Positions 25,602 to 34,245 are shown, numbered from the stretch's first letter. The stretch is DNA of 64,000 nt from JAENVT01 sp963773085 (GCA_963773085.1 CAVYZS010000006.1:45554-109553), one strand, 5' to 3'. Notes: generated by a model from the letters alone, not told the origin. Made by a program: numbers and translations.

Positions 25602-25718
25602 CAGCGGTGTGAGGCGCGGATGGGCGGTGATAGTCCCATTTCGATTCGGGCATTACTGCGGGGTAGGGAGAACTCTAAACCTGCGACCTCGCACCGCCGC
25701 TGGCCGTCCTGCCGGGAC
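25602..25718 (+). ncRNA. Candidate structured RNA in the nrdJ upstream region
   Basis: CAGC (25602-25605) pairs with GCTG (25699-25702), then GGTGTGAGG (25606-25614) pairs with CCTCGCACC (25687-25695) with one wobble, and CGCGG (25615-25619) pairs with CC-T-GCG (25680-25685) with one bulge. Inside, ATGGG/CCCAT (25620-25639) makes a hairpin with a 10-nt loop. A separate hairpin CGTCC-TGCCG-GGACG follows at 25704-25718. The stacked long-range stem around an unpaired core looks like a cis-regulatory or small RNA. A conserved RNA called the nrdJ motif has, as I recall, been reported upstream of such genes; I cannot confirm a match. Confidence 0.4.
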
Positions 25719-25735
25719 GAATCTCACCGATAGCA

Positions 25736-25765
25736 TTGACACGGGTGTAACTACAGTGCTGTAAT
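25736..25765 (+). promoter_or_regulatory. nrdJ promoter with overlapping short palindromes
   Basis: TTGACA (25736-25741) and TGTAAT (25760-25765) are 18 bp apart. The palindrome TACAG-TG-CTGTA (25752-25763) overlaps the -10, and ACAA-CTGC-TTGT (25769-25780) lies just downstream. They are candidate NrdR operators by position, although they do not fit the published NrdR-box consensus well. Confidence 0.55.
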
Positions 25766-25873
25766 CTTACAACTGCTTGTGGTGGACGCAGGTAAGGGGG
25801 CGTCCTCACCACCACATCTTGTGGTCAGCCATCAGAATCGATACCGTCTCTTCGTCTCCCAAAGGAGCTCCAC

Positions 25874-28735
25874 ATGTCACTGGCGCCGGAACGTCTCGCC
25901 ATCGGGATCACCCGTCATTTCACGTCGCCCGGTACGCGCCCGTACGAACACGTGCAGTGGGAACGTCGCGATGCGCGGATCAGCAACTGGAAAGACGGCA
26001 CGGTCGCGTTCGAGCAACTCGGCGTCGAGTTCCCGGTCGACTGGTCGCTCAACGCCACCAACATCGTCGCCCAGAAGTACTTCCGGGGCACGCTCGGAAC
26101 GCCCGAGCGGGAATCGTCGCTGCGCCAGGTGATCGACCGCGTTGCCGACACCATCACGCTCTGGGGCACCGAAGGCGGGTATTTCGTCGATCAGGAGGAG
26201 CTCGACGCCTTCAACGACGAGCTGAAGTACATCCTCGTCACACAGCGGGCCGCGTTCAACAGCCCGGTGTGGTTCAACATCGGGGTCAAGGGTGTGCCTC
26301 AGCAGGCCAGCGCGTGCTTCATCCTCGCCGTGGAAGACACGATGGACGGCATCCTCAACTGGTACCGCGAAGAGGGCGTGATCTTCAAGGGGGGATCCGG
26401 GTCGGGCATCAACCTGTCGAACATCCGGTCGAGTTACGAGCTGCTCAACGGCGGCGGCACCGCCAGTGGCCCGGTCAGCTTCATGCGCGGCGCGGATGCA
26501 TCGGCCGGCACGATCAAGAGCGGCGGCAAGACTCGTCGTGCCGCCAAGATGGTGATACTCAATGTCGACCACCCCGACATCGAAGAGTTCGTCTGGTGCA
26601 AGGCCAAGGAGGAGCGCAAGGCGCGGGTGCTGCGTGACGCCGGGTTCGACATGGACCTCGACGGATCCGACAGCTTCAGCGTGCAGTACCAGAACGCCAA
26701 CAACTCCGTGCGGGTCAGTGACGAATTCATGCATGCCGTGCTCAACGACACCGACTGGGATCTCCACGCGGTGAAGGATGGCTCGACGGTGCGCACCGTG
26801 CGCGCCCGAGACCTGTGGCGCGAGCTGGCTACCGCCTCGTGGGAGTGCGCCGATCCTGGGCTGCAGTTCGACACGACGATCAACAAGTGGCACACGGCTC
26901 ACGCAACGGGCCGCATCAACGGGTCCAACCCGTGCAGCGAGTACATGCACCTCGACAACTCGGCGTGCAACTTGGCCTCGATCAACCTGTTGCACTACCT
27001 CGACGAGGAAGGCAACTTCGATGTCAAGGCATACATGCACACCGTCGAGGTGATATTCACGGCACAAGAGATCCTCGTCGGTCGCGCCGACTACCCCACG
27101 GAGAAGATCGCCGAGACCAGCCGCCAGTTCCGCCAGTTGGGTATCGGCTACGCCAATCTCGGGGCGTTGCTGATGGCGCTCGGTCTTCCATACGACTCGG
27201 TCGAGGGGCGAGCATGGGCCGCCACGCTCACCTCGCTGATGACCGGGCACGCCTATGCCACCAGTGCCCGCACAGCGAGTCGGATGGGCCCGTTCGCCGG
27301 GTTCGCCGACAACGAGCGGTTCATGCTCAACGTGCTGCGCATGCATCGCGATGCCAGCTACCAGATCCAAGGCGCCGACGCCGTTCCCGCCGAGGTCATG
27401 GCAGCCAGCCAGCAGGCGTGGGAAGTGGCTGTGCGCGACGGCGAGGAGTACGGCGTGCGCAACAGCCAGGCGTCGGTGCTGGCCCCGACGGGCACGATCG
27501 GGCTGATGATGGATTGCGATACCACAGGCATCGAGCCTGATCTCGGACTGGTCAAGTTCAAGAAGCTGGTCGGCGGTGGCAACATGCAGATCGTCAATCA
27601 GACGGTGCCGCGAGCACTGCGCAAGTTGGGCTACTCGACCGCACAGATCGACGACATCGTCGCCTATGTCGACCGCGAGAAGACCATTCTCGGCGCACCG
27701 CACCTGGTCGCCGAGCATGTTCCGGTGTTCGCCTGCTCGATGGGTGACAACACGATCCACTACGAGGGCCACGTGCGGATGATGGGCGCCACGCAGCCGT
27801 TCTTGTCGGGTGCGATCTCCAAGACCGTCAACATGCCCGAGGAAGCATCGATCGAAGACATCGAAGCGCTTCACCAACTGTCGTGGGAGCTCGGCTTGAA
27901 GGCTGTCGCGGTCTACCGTGACAACTGCAAGGTCGGCCAGCCGCTGTCAACGGGCAAGAAGGACGGCGAGGGCGTCGACACGCCGACCTCGATGGCGTCG
28001 ACGCAGATCGTCGAACGGATCGTCGAGCGGCTGGTTCATCAGCCGATCCGTCAGAAGTTGCCGCGCACCCGCCGGGCACGCACGTTCGAATTCCGAGTCG
28101 CCGACTGCAAGGGCTTCGCCAACATCGGCGAGTACGCCGACGGCCGCCCCGGTGAGATCTTCCTGACCGTCTCGAAGCAGGGTTCCACGCTCAGCGGCAT
28201 CATGGACGCCTTCGCCAAGAGCATCAGCTATGGGCTTCAATACGGCGTGCCGATGCGTGCGTTCGTCGAGGCGTTCACCAACATGCGCTTCGAGCCCGCC
28301 GGTATGACCGACGATCCCGACATCCGCTTTGCATCGTCGATCATGGACTACCTGTTCCGTCGCCTCGCGCTCGAGTACCTGACCTACGACGAACGAGCCG
28401 AACTGGGCATCTTCTCGATCGACGAGCGCCTGCAGCCCACGCTGCCGGGCGTGGAGGAGAGCGTGATCGAGACCCGCACGGGCAGCGAGATCGCCGCAGA
28501 CCCCAAGAGCCTGCCGTCCGCCGGCGAGCTCTCAGCCCAGCTCGATCTCGGCGTCGCACCGACGGCACCGAACAACGACATCACCAACCCCGGTGGCGTC
28601 ACTCGCCCGTCTGCCGCTGCGCCCACGGTGCGGCAGAGCGATGCGCCGATGTGCATGCAATGTGGTGTGCAGATGATCCGCGCCGGCTCGTGCCACGCCT
28701 GCCCGAGCTGCGGATCGACCAGCGGCTGCAGCTGA
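25874..28735 (+). CDS. nrdJ: Vitamin B12-dependent (class II) ribonucleoside-diphosphate reductase
   Basis: A 953-aa adenosylcobalamin-dependent reductase making deoxyribonucleotides for DNA synthesis, active with or without oxygen. Visible core motifs include NSPVWFNIG near residue 129, FKGGSGSGINLSNIRSS, SGGKTRRAAKMVILNVDHPD and the catalytic loop GSNPCSEYMHLDNSACNLAS. The C-terminus carries a Cys-rich tail, MCMQCGVQMIRAG and HACPSCGSTSGCS, for reduction of the active-site disulfide. AAAGGAG lies 9 bp before the ATG. No nrdAB or nrdD gene is present in the window. The upstream region has a promoter, a possible structured RNA and DnaA-like boxes. Confidence 0.97.
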   Translation: MSLAPERLAIGITRHFTSPGTRPYEHVQWERRDARISNWKDGTVAFEQLGVEFPVDWSLNATNIVAQKYFRGTLGTPERESSLRQVIDRVADTITLWGTEGGYFVDQEELDAFNDELKYILVTQRAAFNSPVWFNIGVKGVPQQASACFILAVEDTMDGILNWYREEGVIFKGGSGSGINLSNIRSSYELLNGGGTASGPVSFMRGADASAGTIKSGGKTRRAAKMVILNVDHPDIEEFVWCKAKEERKARVLRDAGFDMDLDGSDSFSVQYQNANNSVRVSDEFMHAVLNDTDWDLHAVKDGSTVRTVRARDLWRELATASWECADPGLQFDTTINKWHTAHATGRINGSNPCSEYMHLDNSACNLASINLLHYLDEEGNFDVKAYMHTVEVIFTAQEILVGRADYPTEKIAETSRQFRQLGIGYANLGALLMALGLPYDSVEGRAWAATLTSLMTGHAYATSARTASRMGPFAGFADNERFMLNVLRMHRDASYQIQGADAVPAEVMAASQQAWEVAVRDGEEYGVRNSQASVLAPTGTIGLMMDCDTTGIEPDLGLVKFKKLVGGGNMQIVNQTVPRALRKLGYSTAQIDDIVAYVDREKTILGAPHLVAEHVPVFACSMGDNTIHYEGHVRMMGATQPFLSGAISKTVNMPEEASIEDIEALHQLSWELGLKAVAVYRDNCKVGQPLSTGKKDGEGVDTPTSMASTQIVERIVERLVHQPIRQKLPRTRRARTFEFRVADCKGFANIGEYADGRPGEIFLTVSKQGSTLSGIMDAFAKSISYGLQYGVPMRAFVEAFTNMRFEPAGMTDDPDIRFASSIMDYLFRRLALEYLTYDERAELGIFSIDERLQPTLPGVEESVIETRTGSEIAADPKSLPSAGELSAQLDLGVAPTAPNNDITNPGGVTRPSAAAPTVRQSDAPMCMQCGVQMIRAGSCHACPSCGSTSGCS

Positions 28736-28810
28736 TGTAGCCGACGAGGCCTTTGCTCTACGCCGCGGAGGCCCTCATGCCACATAGCGTGCCGCGGTAC
28801 GCTTACCTCG

Positions 28811-29218
28811 ATGAGTTCTCTCTCATGGTCAGCGCGATGTTTCCTCGCCCTTCCAACTGGTCCGGACTTCGACAAACTCCGTGACACGCTCCGATCGCAA
28901 CTCGCGTCGTTCGGCGTCGGGGTCATCGACTACCGCAGCGGAGAGCCGAACGAGTGGCGATCAGTAGAGGACGCCGTGCAGGGTACCGATCTCATGATCG
29001 CCGACATAACGGGCGGCAACGCCAACGTGCTGTTCGCGATGGGAGTGGCCGCCGGGATGCGCAAGCCGATCTTGGCACTTGCCGAATATGGGACCGAGGT
29101 TCCATTCGATCTCCGTTCGTACCGCGTGATCCAATACACCCCGGGCGATCCTCGTCTGCAGACCTACGTCGAGTCATGGGTGCGCGATGCCGTCTCGTCA
29201 CCGCGGTCTCTCCCCTAA
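28811..29218 (+). CDS. STALD-fold (nucleoside deoxyribosyltransferase/TIR-like) protein A, catalytic Glu absent
   Basis: A 135-aa protein with the strand-loop pattern of the nucleoside 2-deoxyribosyltransferase/TIR-like superfamily: RCFLALPTGPDFDKLRDTL, then GTDLMIADITGGNANVLFAMG and RKPILALAEY. In the family the loop reads N-V-x-Y-E-L-G with a catalytic Glu; here it is LFAMG, so the Glu is replaced by Ala. It may be a non-catalytic binding or regulatory subunit. The partner gene follows after 15 bp. Neither gene has a clear Shine-Dalgarno. No earlier functional assignment is known to me. Confidence 0.6.
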   Translation: MSSLSWSARCFLALPTGPDFDKLRDTLRSQLASFGVGVIDYRSGEPNEWRSVEDAVQGTDLMIADITGGNANVLFAMGVAAGMRKPILALAEYGTEVPFDLRSYRVIQYTPGDPRLQTYVESWVRDAVSSPRSLP

Positions 29219-29233
29219 TCGCTGCGTTCGTCC

Positions 29234-29875
29234 ATGCCTGTCTGCTTCGTCATCATGCCGTTCCGCCCAGAACTGCACTACATGTACCTGTATCTACAGC
29301 ACCACATCGAGGCGACCTTCCCCGACGCGACGTGTCAACGCGGTGACGATGAGATCCTGACCGTGCCGCTACTCGACAAGATCAACAGCCTGATCCAACG
29401 GGCCGACGTGGTGATCGCAGACTGCACGGGACGGAACCCCAACGTGTTTTACGAACTGGGCATTGCCCACGCACTCGAGAAACCGGTCGTGCTGGTCACT
29501 CAGGATGAGATCGAGGAAGCCCCCACTGACGTGCGGGCTTTCGAGTTCATCAAGTACGGGCTTGGTGACCACCTGGTATTCCTCGACAAGCTCGATCGAG
29601 CCTTGGGCAAATACCTCCAGAAGGACTTCGCTGACCTGTACCACTGGGTCGCACCGTTCGTCGACGAGTTCGAACACGGTTCGGCGAAACCGATCGAGCG
29701 CCACACAGTTGACGAATTCAGCGCGGCGGTCGCCGCACGAGTTGGCCGAACCGGCGTGCCGTCCAACGATTACGATCGGGCCCGACTGCTCATGCCGCTC
29801 TTGATCCGAAATTCTGACGACCTCGATCTGGCTTTGGCAGTCGACAGTTGGATCAAGACGAACGTCAAGCCCTGA
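29234..29875 (+). CDS. STALD-fold (nucleoside deoxyribosyltransferase/TIR-like) protein B, catalytic-type Glu present
   Basis: A 213-aa protein. It begins CFVIMPFRPELHYMYLYLQ, then ILTVPLLDKINSLIQRADVV, and has the core motif IADCTGRNPNVFYELGIAHA followed by KPVVLVTQDEIEEAPTDV. In nucleoside 2-deoxyribosyltransferases the Glu of the xELG motif is the nucleophile, so hydrolysis or transfer at an N-glycosidic bond (nucleoside, nucleotide or NAD) is plausible. A C-terminal helical part (about residues 140-213) is unassigned. It is paired with the Glu-less protein A directly downstream of nrdJ. Whether this is nucleotide salvage, signalling or defence is open. Confidence 0.65.
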   Translation: MPVCFVIMPFRPELHYMYLYLQHHIEATFPDATCQRGDDEILTVPLLDKINSLIQRADVVIADCTGRNPNVFYELGIAHALEKPVVLVTQDEIEEAPTDVRAFEFIKYGLGDHLVFLDKLDRALGKYLQKDFADLYHWVAPFVDEFEHGSAKPIERHTVDEFSAAVAARVGRTGVPSNDYDRARLLMPLLIRNSDDLDLALAVDSWIKTNVKP

Positions 29876-30023
29876 GAGCCAACCTCAGCGGGCGTCCCGG
29901 CCGCGTGGGTCCTTCGAAGAGGGGGCGCACCAGCGCAACGTTCCCGGCGGATCCGTCTGGGCCGCCTTGTTCACTTTCGCCTACGTTGCTCATGTCGATG
30001 ACAACGACGTTGGGAGCGATGCG

Positions 30024-30851
30024 ATGACCACGATCTCTGGGAGTACGGCCGTGGTGACCGGTGGCGCAAGTGGCATCGGTCTGTTGGTGGCGGAGCGGCT
30101 CGCTCGCCGCGGCGCTCGGGTCGTGCTGTGGGACCTGGGCCAGACTCGTCTCGACGTCGTCGTGCGCGACCTTCGCTCGAGGACGGGCGGCAACATCGTC
30201 GGGCATGCATGCAACATCACCGACCGAGCCTTCGTGCGCCGGGCCGCAGACCGAGTTCGAGCCGAGGTGGGCGAGGTCGACATCGTCGTCAACAACGCCG
30301 GTGTGGTGAGCGGCAAGCGACTGCTTGACATCCCTGACGACACGATCGAAAACACTTTCGCGGTCAACACCCTGGCGCTGTATTGGGTCACCAAGGCGTT
30401 CCTCGCCGGCATGATCGAACGGAATCACGGGCACGTCGTCACGGTGGCGTCGGCGGCTGGCCTCGTCGGGGTCGCCCGTCAAACCGACTACTCGGCGAGC
30501 AAGCACGCGGCCATCGGGTTCGACGAGTCACTGCGGGTCGAACTGGCTCAACTCGCGCCCGGAGTGACCACCACGGTCGTGTGCCCGTTCTACGTTGACA
30601 CAGGGATGTTCGAGGGGGTCAAGAGCCGCGTTCCGTTGCTGTTGCCAATTCTGCAGCCGGACCGGGTCGCCGACAAGATCGTCCGGGCAATCGAGCACGA
30701 CCAGAGGGTCGTCGTGCTGCCACCGTTCGTTCGCCTCCTGCCCGTCGCCCGAATCCTTCCCACGCGTTGGTTCGACAAGCTGATGGATCTGCTCGGCGTC
30801 AACGTGTCGATGGACCACTTCCGCGGGCGGGCCGACGTCTCGAACGACTGA
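30024..30851 (+). CDS. Short-chain dehydrogenase/reductase (retinol-dehydrogenase-like)
   Basis: A 275-aa NAD(P)-dependent oxidoreductase. It has the cofactor motif VVTGGASGIGLLVAERL, VNNAGVVSG, the active-site TVASAAGLVGVA...YSASKHAAIGFDESL, and the VCPFYVDTGMF segment. The C-terminal VVVLPPFVRLLPVARILP resembles membrane-associated SDR16C enzymes that act on retinoids, sterols or fatty alcohols. The ATG at 30024 is chosen because GGGAG lies 7 bp upstream; the in-frame ATG at 29967 lacks one. No operon partner. Confidence 0.88.
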   Translation: MTTISGSTAVVTGGASGIGLLVAERLARRGARVVLWDLGQTRLDVVVRDLRSRTGGNIVGHACNITDRAFVRRAADRVRAEVGEVDIVVNNAGVVSGKRLLDIPDDTIENTFAVNTLALYWVTKAFLAGMIERNHGHVVTVASAAGLVGVARQTDYSASKHAAIGFDESLRVELAQLAPGVTTTVVCPFYVDTGMFEGVKSRVPLLLPILQPDRVADKIVRAIEHDQRVVVLPPFVRLLPVARILPTRWFDKLMDLLGVNVSMDHFRGRADVSND

Positions 30852-31241
30852 TTCAAACGCTGCCGGTGTCGACTCGACTCCCTGACATTCCAAGGTACCG
30901 CCGCGATTGAGGTGCAGGCGGGCACCTCGTGCGCAACACAGTGGCTAGGTTGACGCCGTGACGGACGACAGTCTGGCGCGTCGCTTCAAGCGATGGCTGT
31001 GGCGCCCACCGCGACCACAACATCGCGCGCACTCCACAGGGAGTTTCGACACCGATCGATGTGCTGCGTTGCTGATCTTCTTTGCGTCAGCGCGCCGGAC
31101 TGGGCATTCGGCGCTCTCATCTGTCGTACGGGATGCGACGGTCCACTCGCGACCGATCCGTACCCCGTCGTGCGACAATTCATCGATGGAAGTGCCGACG
31201 GGCCGCTGCCAGTCTGGTGACGCCGAGTCTCGGAGGACGTG
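30852..31241. other. Intergenic region with a possible gene remnant
   Basis: No intact gene is seen. From the GTG at 30958 the frame reads VTDDSLARRFKRWLWRPPRP, which looks like the N-terminus of LtrA-type (low-temperature-requirement A) membrane proteins, but the expected hydrophobic continuation does not follow in any frame I could read. It may be a truncated remnant. A GGAGG ribosome site for the next gene lies at 31232-31236. Confidence 0.3.
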
Positions 31242-31655
31242 ATGAAGATGAAGGGACAGCTGAACGTGAAGACCCCGGCCGAGTACATCGCCGCGGTGGA
31301 CGACAAGCGCCGGTCCGACATAGCGGCACTCGATGCGCTGATTCGAAAGAACGCGCCGAAGCTCGAGCCGGTCATCATGGGCGGCATGCTCGGCTACGGG
31401 CCGTTTCATTACCGCTATGCGAGCGGCCGCGAGGGCGACGCCTGCAAGCTCTCGATCGCCAGCAACGCCTCGTACATCTCGCTGTACTGCTTTGCCGCCG
31501 ACGCGAAGGGCTACGTCGCCGAGCGGTACGGCGACCGGCTCCCGAAGGCCAGCATCGGCAAGGCCTGCGTGCGGTTCAAGAAGCTCGCGGACCTCGACGA
31601 GAAGGCGCTCGTGGCGCTCATCAAGGAGACCGCGAAGATTGGCCTCGTCGCCTGA
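31242..31655 (+). CDS. DUF1801 domain protein
   Basis: A 137-aa cytosolic protein with VKTPAEYIAAVDDKRRSDIAALDALI, MGGMLGYGPFHYRYASGREG, CFAADAKGYVAERYGD and KASIGKACVRFKKLADLD, the layout of the DUF1801/YdhG family. Bacillus relatives have been linked to intracellular iron chaperoning, but biochemical evidence is thin. The ATG at 31242 follows GGAGG by 5 bp; GTG 31239 is in frame but too close. It stands alone. Confidence 0.8.
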   Translation: MKMKGQLNVKTPAEYIAAVDDKRRSDIAALDALIRKNAPKLEPVIMGGMLGYGPFHYRYASGREGDACKLSIASNASYISLYCFAADAKGYVAERYGDRLPKASIGKACVRFKKLADLDEKALVALIKETAKIGLVA

Positions 31656-32612
31656 GCCTGCGCGACGTCGGGGCGGCGGTCGTCCTCGGGCTGGCGGCCG
31701 GGTCGCGGCGACTCGCGTGCGCGCCGGTATCGGTGTTCGGCGCTGGTTCGGTGGCGGGCCCTGAACTGGACCCTCAGGTTCGGACCGCGCCGTATCTGCC
31801 GATCGGCGTGTGCTGTGGGGCGGCAGGTCATCGCCCGAGACGTCTGTGCCTCCGCATAAACGCTCCGCGCTTCTGATCGCTAACCCAGAGCGCCCAACGA
31901 TGGGCAAACCCGCGCCATATCTGCGTCGATTTGATCGCCTGCCGAAGTATCGGATTCACACTCACCCGCACTACGATCGTTACGCCCGGGTGTGAGGCTG
32001 TTTCGGGTTGGGTGGTCGCCGTTGGCTGGACATTTGAATGTCCTGCGGCAGCTGAGCTGATGTAGACGACCTGGCAAAGTCATAGGGGCTTCGCGCTCCA
32101 GAGACATCCCTCCGGTCAGCAAAGTGTCACGGATTCGGTCGATCAGTATCACCTGCATGCTTTGACAGAGCGAGGCGATGGGCTACGGGGTTCCGATAGG
32201 GAGAATCGCGGATCGGCTGGCCATAGCGCAGGCGATCGCCCTTCCGGTACGTCCGCATAACCATGCCAGAGCTTGACGGACGTCATGAACGACCACGACG
32301 ACAGAAGTTCCCGCTTGCCCTGCCGCGAGTCGGCCTTCTTGTTCGTATCGAAAGTGGCGGACGGGGGCAACGCCGAGTGGCTCGACGATGACACGCTGAT
32401 CGTCGTTCCCGAAGGATGAGAGGCCTGCCGCTCCAGTACTCGCCTGGCTACAGCTGATGTCGAGTCCGAACACGCGGCGGCACGGCCTTCTCGGCGATCC
32501 GACCTATGCACCATTCTGTACGGTATTCCCGTTGCGCACGACATATCGCCAATCGCTACTGGCTTTTGGCGACGGATGAGTTCTGGCAACATTCCGAGTC
32601 GGAGGAGACATC
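31656..32612. other. Gene-poor region, about 1 kb
   Basis: No reading frame here shows a recognisable protein. Both strands carry several stops in all frames and codon use unlike the neighbours, which suggests decayed sequence. A short palindrome GGACATT-TG-AATGTCC lies at 32028-32043. The end of the region holds the leader and ribosome site GGAGGAG of the BNR-repeat gene. No insertion-sequence ends or target duplications were found. Confidence 0.5.
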
Positions 32613-33743
32613 ATGTCAACCATCGAAGAGCGCCTGACGGCCGGCCAAGCACTTGACACGCTGGTCCTCATCGGGACCACCAAGGGTCTGTTCACGCTGC
32701 GTGCCGGGCCGGAGCGAGACACGTTCGCGCTCGACGGCCCGACCTTTCCCGGCGAGGAGGTCTACTCGACGTGCATCGACAATCGGGGCCCGCAGACTCG
32801 CCTGTTCGCAGGCTCGGTCAGCAACCACTGGGGGCCCGTGCTACGGCGTTCGGATGATCTCGGCGCCACCTGGCGAGAGGAGGATCACGCCGCGCTGGCG
32901 TTCCCCGACGACATCGGCGCGTCAGTGGCCCGGGTCTGGCAGTTGACTCCCGGTCCTGCGGACCAGCCAGAGGTCTTCTACGCCGGCGTGGAGCCCGCCG
33001 CGCTGTTCCGCAGCGACGATGGTGGCCGTACGTTCTCGCTGATGCGCGGTCTCTGGGACCATCCCCACCGGTCCGAGTGGGTTCCGGGCGGAGGAGGCAT
33101 GTGTTTGCACACGATCCTCGTCCATCCGACGGATCCGGATCGGCTCCTCATTGCCGTCTCGGCAGCGGGCGTGTACCGCAGCGACGATGGCGGCGTCACT
33201 TGGTCCGCGAGCAACCGCGGCATCGTGGTGCCGTTTCTGCCGGACAAACCGGCACCGGAGTTCGGCCAGTGCGTGCACAAGGTCGCGCGCGATGCCGACG
33301 ATCCCGACCGCCTCTACCTCCAGCACCATGGAGGCATTTACAGCAGTGACAACGGCGGTGACTCGTGGGAGCCGATGACGAGCATCGCCGGGATGGACTT
33401 CGGATTTCCGGTTGTCGCGCATCCGAGGCGGCCCCGCACCGCGTATCTGCTGCCGCTGGAGAGCGACGAGTACCGCTGCACGCCGGGCGGGCATTGCGTC
33501 GTGTGGAAGACCGAGGACGGCGGTGAGACGTGGCATGCGTTGACCAACGGTCTGCCGCAGCAGGAAGCGCATCTCACGGTCCTGCGTGACGGTTTCACGA
33601 CCGACGGCCTCGGGCAGTGCGGCCTGTACTTCGGCACTCGCACGGGCGAGCTCTTCGCATCGACCGACGATGGCGACAGCTGGCGTGAGCTCGCGTCGCA
33701 CTTGCCGCCGATCATGTCCGTGCGGGCAGCGCCGGTTCGCTGA
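32613..33743 (+). CDS. BNR/WD40-like beta-propeller protein (sialidase/VPS10-type repeats)
   Basis: A 376-aa protein without a signal peptide. It contains repeated Asp-box-like units: RRSDDLGATWREE, FRSDDGGRTFSLM, YRSDDGGVTWSAS, YSSDNGGDSWEPM, WKTEDGGETWHAL and FASTDDGDSWREL, the hallmark of six- or seven-bladed BNR propellers. Family members are often annotated as exo-alpha-sialidase, but catalytic sialidase residues are not evident, so it is more likely a binding or scaffolding propeller. GGAGGAG precedes the ATG. The next gene, 5 bp downstream, is a MoaD/ThiS-like protein, and the two are probably one unit. Confidence 0.82.
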   Translation: MSTIEERLTAGQALDTLVLIGTTKGLFTLRAGPERDTFALDGPTFPGEEVYSTCIDNRGPQTRLFAGSVSNHWGPVLRRSDDLGATWREEDHAALAFPDDIGASVARVWQLTPGPADQPEVFYAGVEPAALFRSDDGGRTFSLMRGLWDHPHRSEWVPGGGGMCLHTILVHPTDPDRLLIAVSAAGVYRSDDGGVTWSASNRGIVVPFLPDKPAPEFGQCVHKVARDADDPDRLYLQHHGGIYSSDNGGDSWEPMTSIAGMDFGFPVVAHPRRPRTAYLLPLESDEYRCTPGGHCVVWKTEDGGETWHALTNGLPQQEAHLTVLRDGFTTDGLGQCGLYFGTRTGELFASTDDGDSWRELASHLPPIMSVRAAPVR

Positions 33744-33748
33744 CAGCG

Positions 33749-34037
33749 ATGCAGGTTCGAGTTCGGCTCCCGACTCAGCTGCGGGACGCTCGCCGCCGGC
33801 GCCAGCTCGGTGGTCGTCGTGGTCGACTCGACGCCGGTGACGGTCAGGTCGGTGCTCGATTCGTTGGCAGCCACGCACCCGGCGTTGGAGCGGCGGGTGC
33901 GCGACGAGACCGGCCGCACGAGAGTCCACGTCAACCTGTTCGTCGACGCCGACAACATCCGCGATCTCGACGGTGTCGAGACGACGGTCGCCGACGGTTC
34001 GGACCTCTCGATCATCCCCGCGATCTCTGGCGGGTGA
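33749..34037 (+). CDS. MoaD/ThiS-like ubiquitin-fold protein with C-terminal Gly-Gly (one frameshift)
   Basis: The start MQVRVRLPTQLR is in one frame; an extra G in a GGG run near 33780 shifts it, and the corrected sequence continues TLAAGASSVVVVVDSTPV...SVLDSLAATHPALERRVR and ends GSDLSIIPAISGG. The terminal Gly-Gly and the beta-grasp pattern are those of sulfur-carrier proteins of molybdopterin or thiamine synthesis and related ubiquitin-like modifiers. The corrected length is about 95 aa. With no moaE, thiG or E1-like gene nearby, its partner enzyme is unknown. Confidence 0.75.
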
Positions 34038-34245
34038 CGATGCGTCTTGGTCAGCCTCGAACGGGTCCTGCCTCTACGAGCAACTCGCTGCGGCGTACGC
34101 CGAACGCGCGGGCATGGTCGTACGGCACTGACGTCGGCGGACTCGGCGCGGACCGTGGTCTCGCGATAGGTCGTTTGGCCCCTCTTGCGCAACTCTGAGG
34201 GCGATTTCGTGCAGGACTGGCACGTGTAGACCAAAGTATGAAGCC

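Noticed and set aside
28811..29875. Classifying the gene pair as canonical TIR-domain defence proteins
   Set aside because: The core motif fits nucleoside deoxyribosyltransferase-like proteins (xELG) better than classical TIR domains, and no other defence genes flank the pair.
31656..32612. Insertion sequence or transposase remnant
   Set aside because: No terminal inverted repeats, target duplication or DDE/HUH motif could be recognised; a single short palindrome is not enough.
32613..33743. Annotation as a true exo-alpha-sialidase
   Set aside because: Only the structural Asp-box repeats are visible; catalytic Arg triad, Tyr/Glu pair and secretion signal are not evident.
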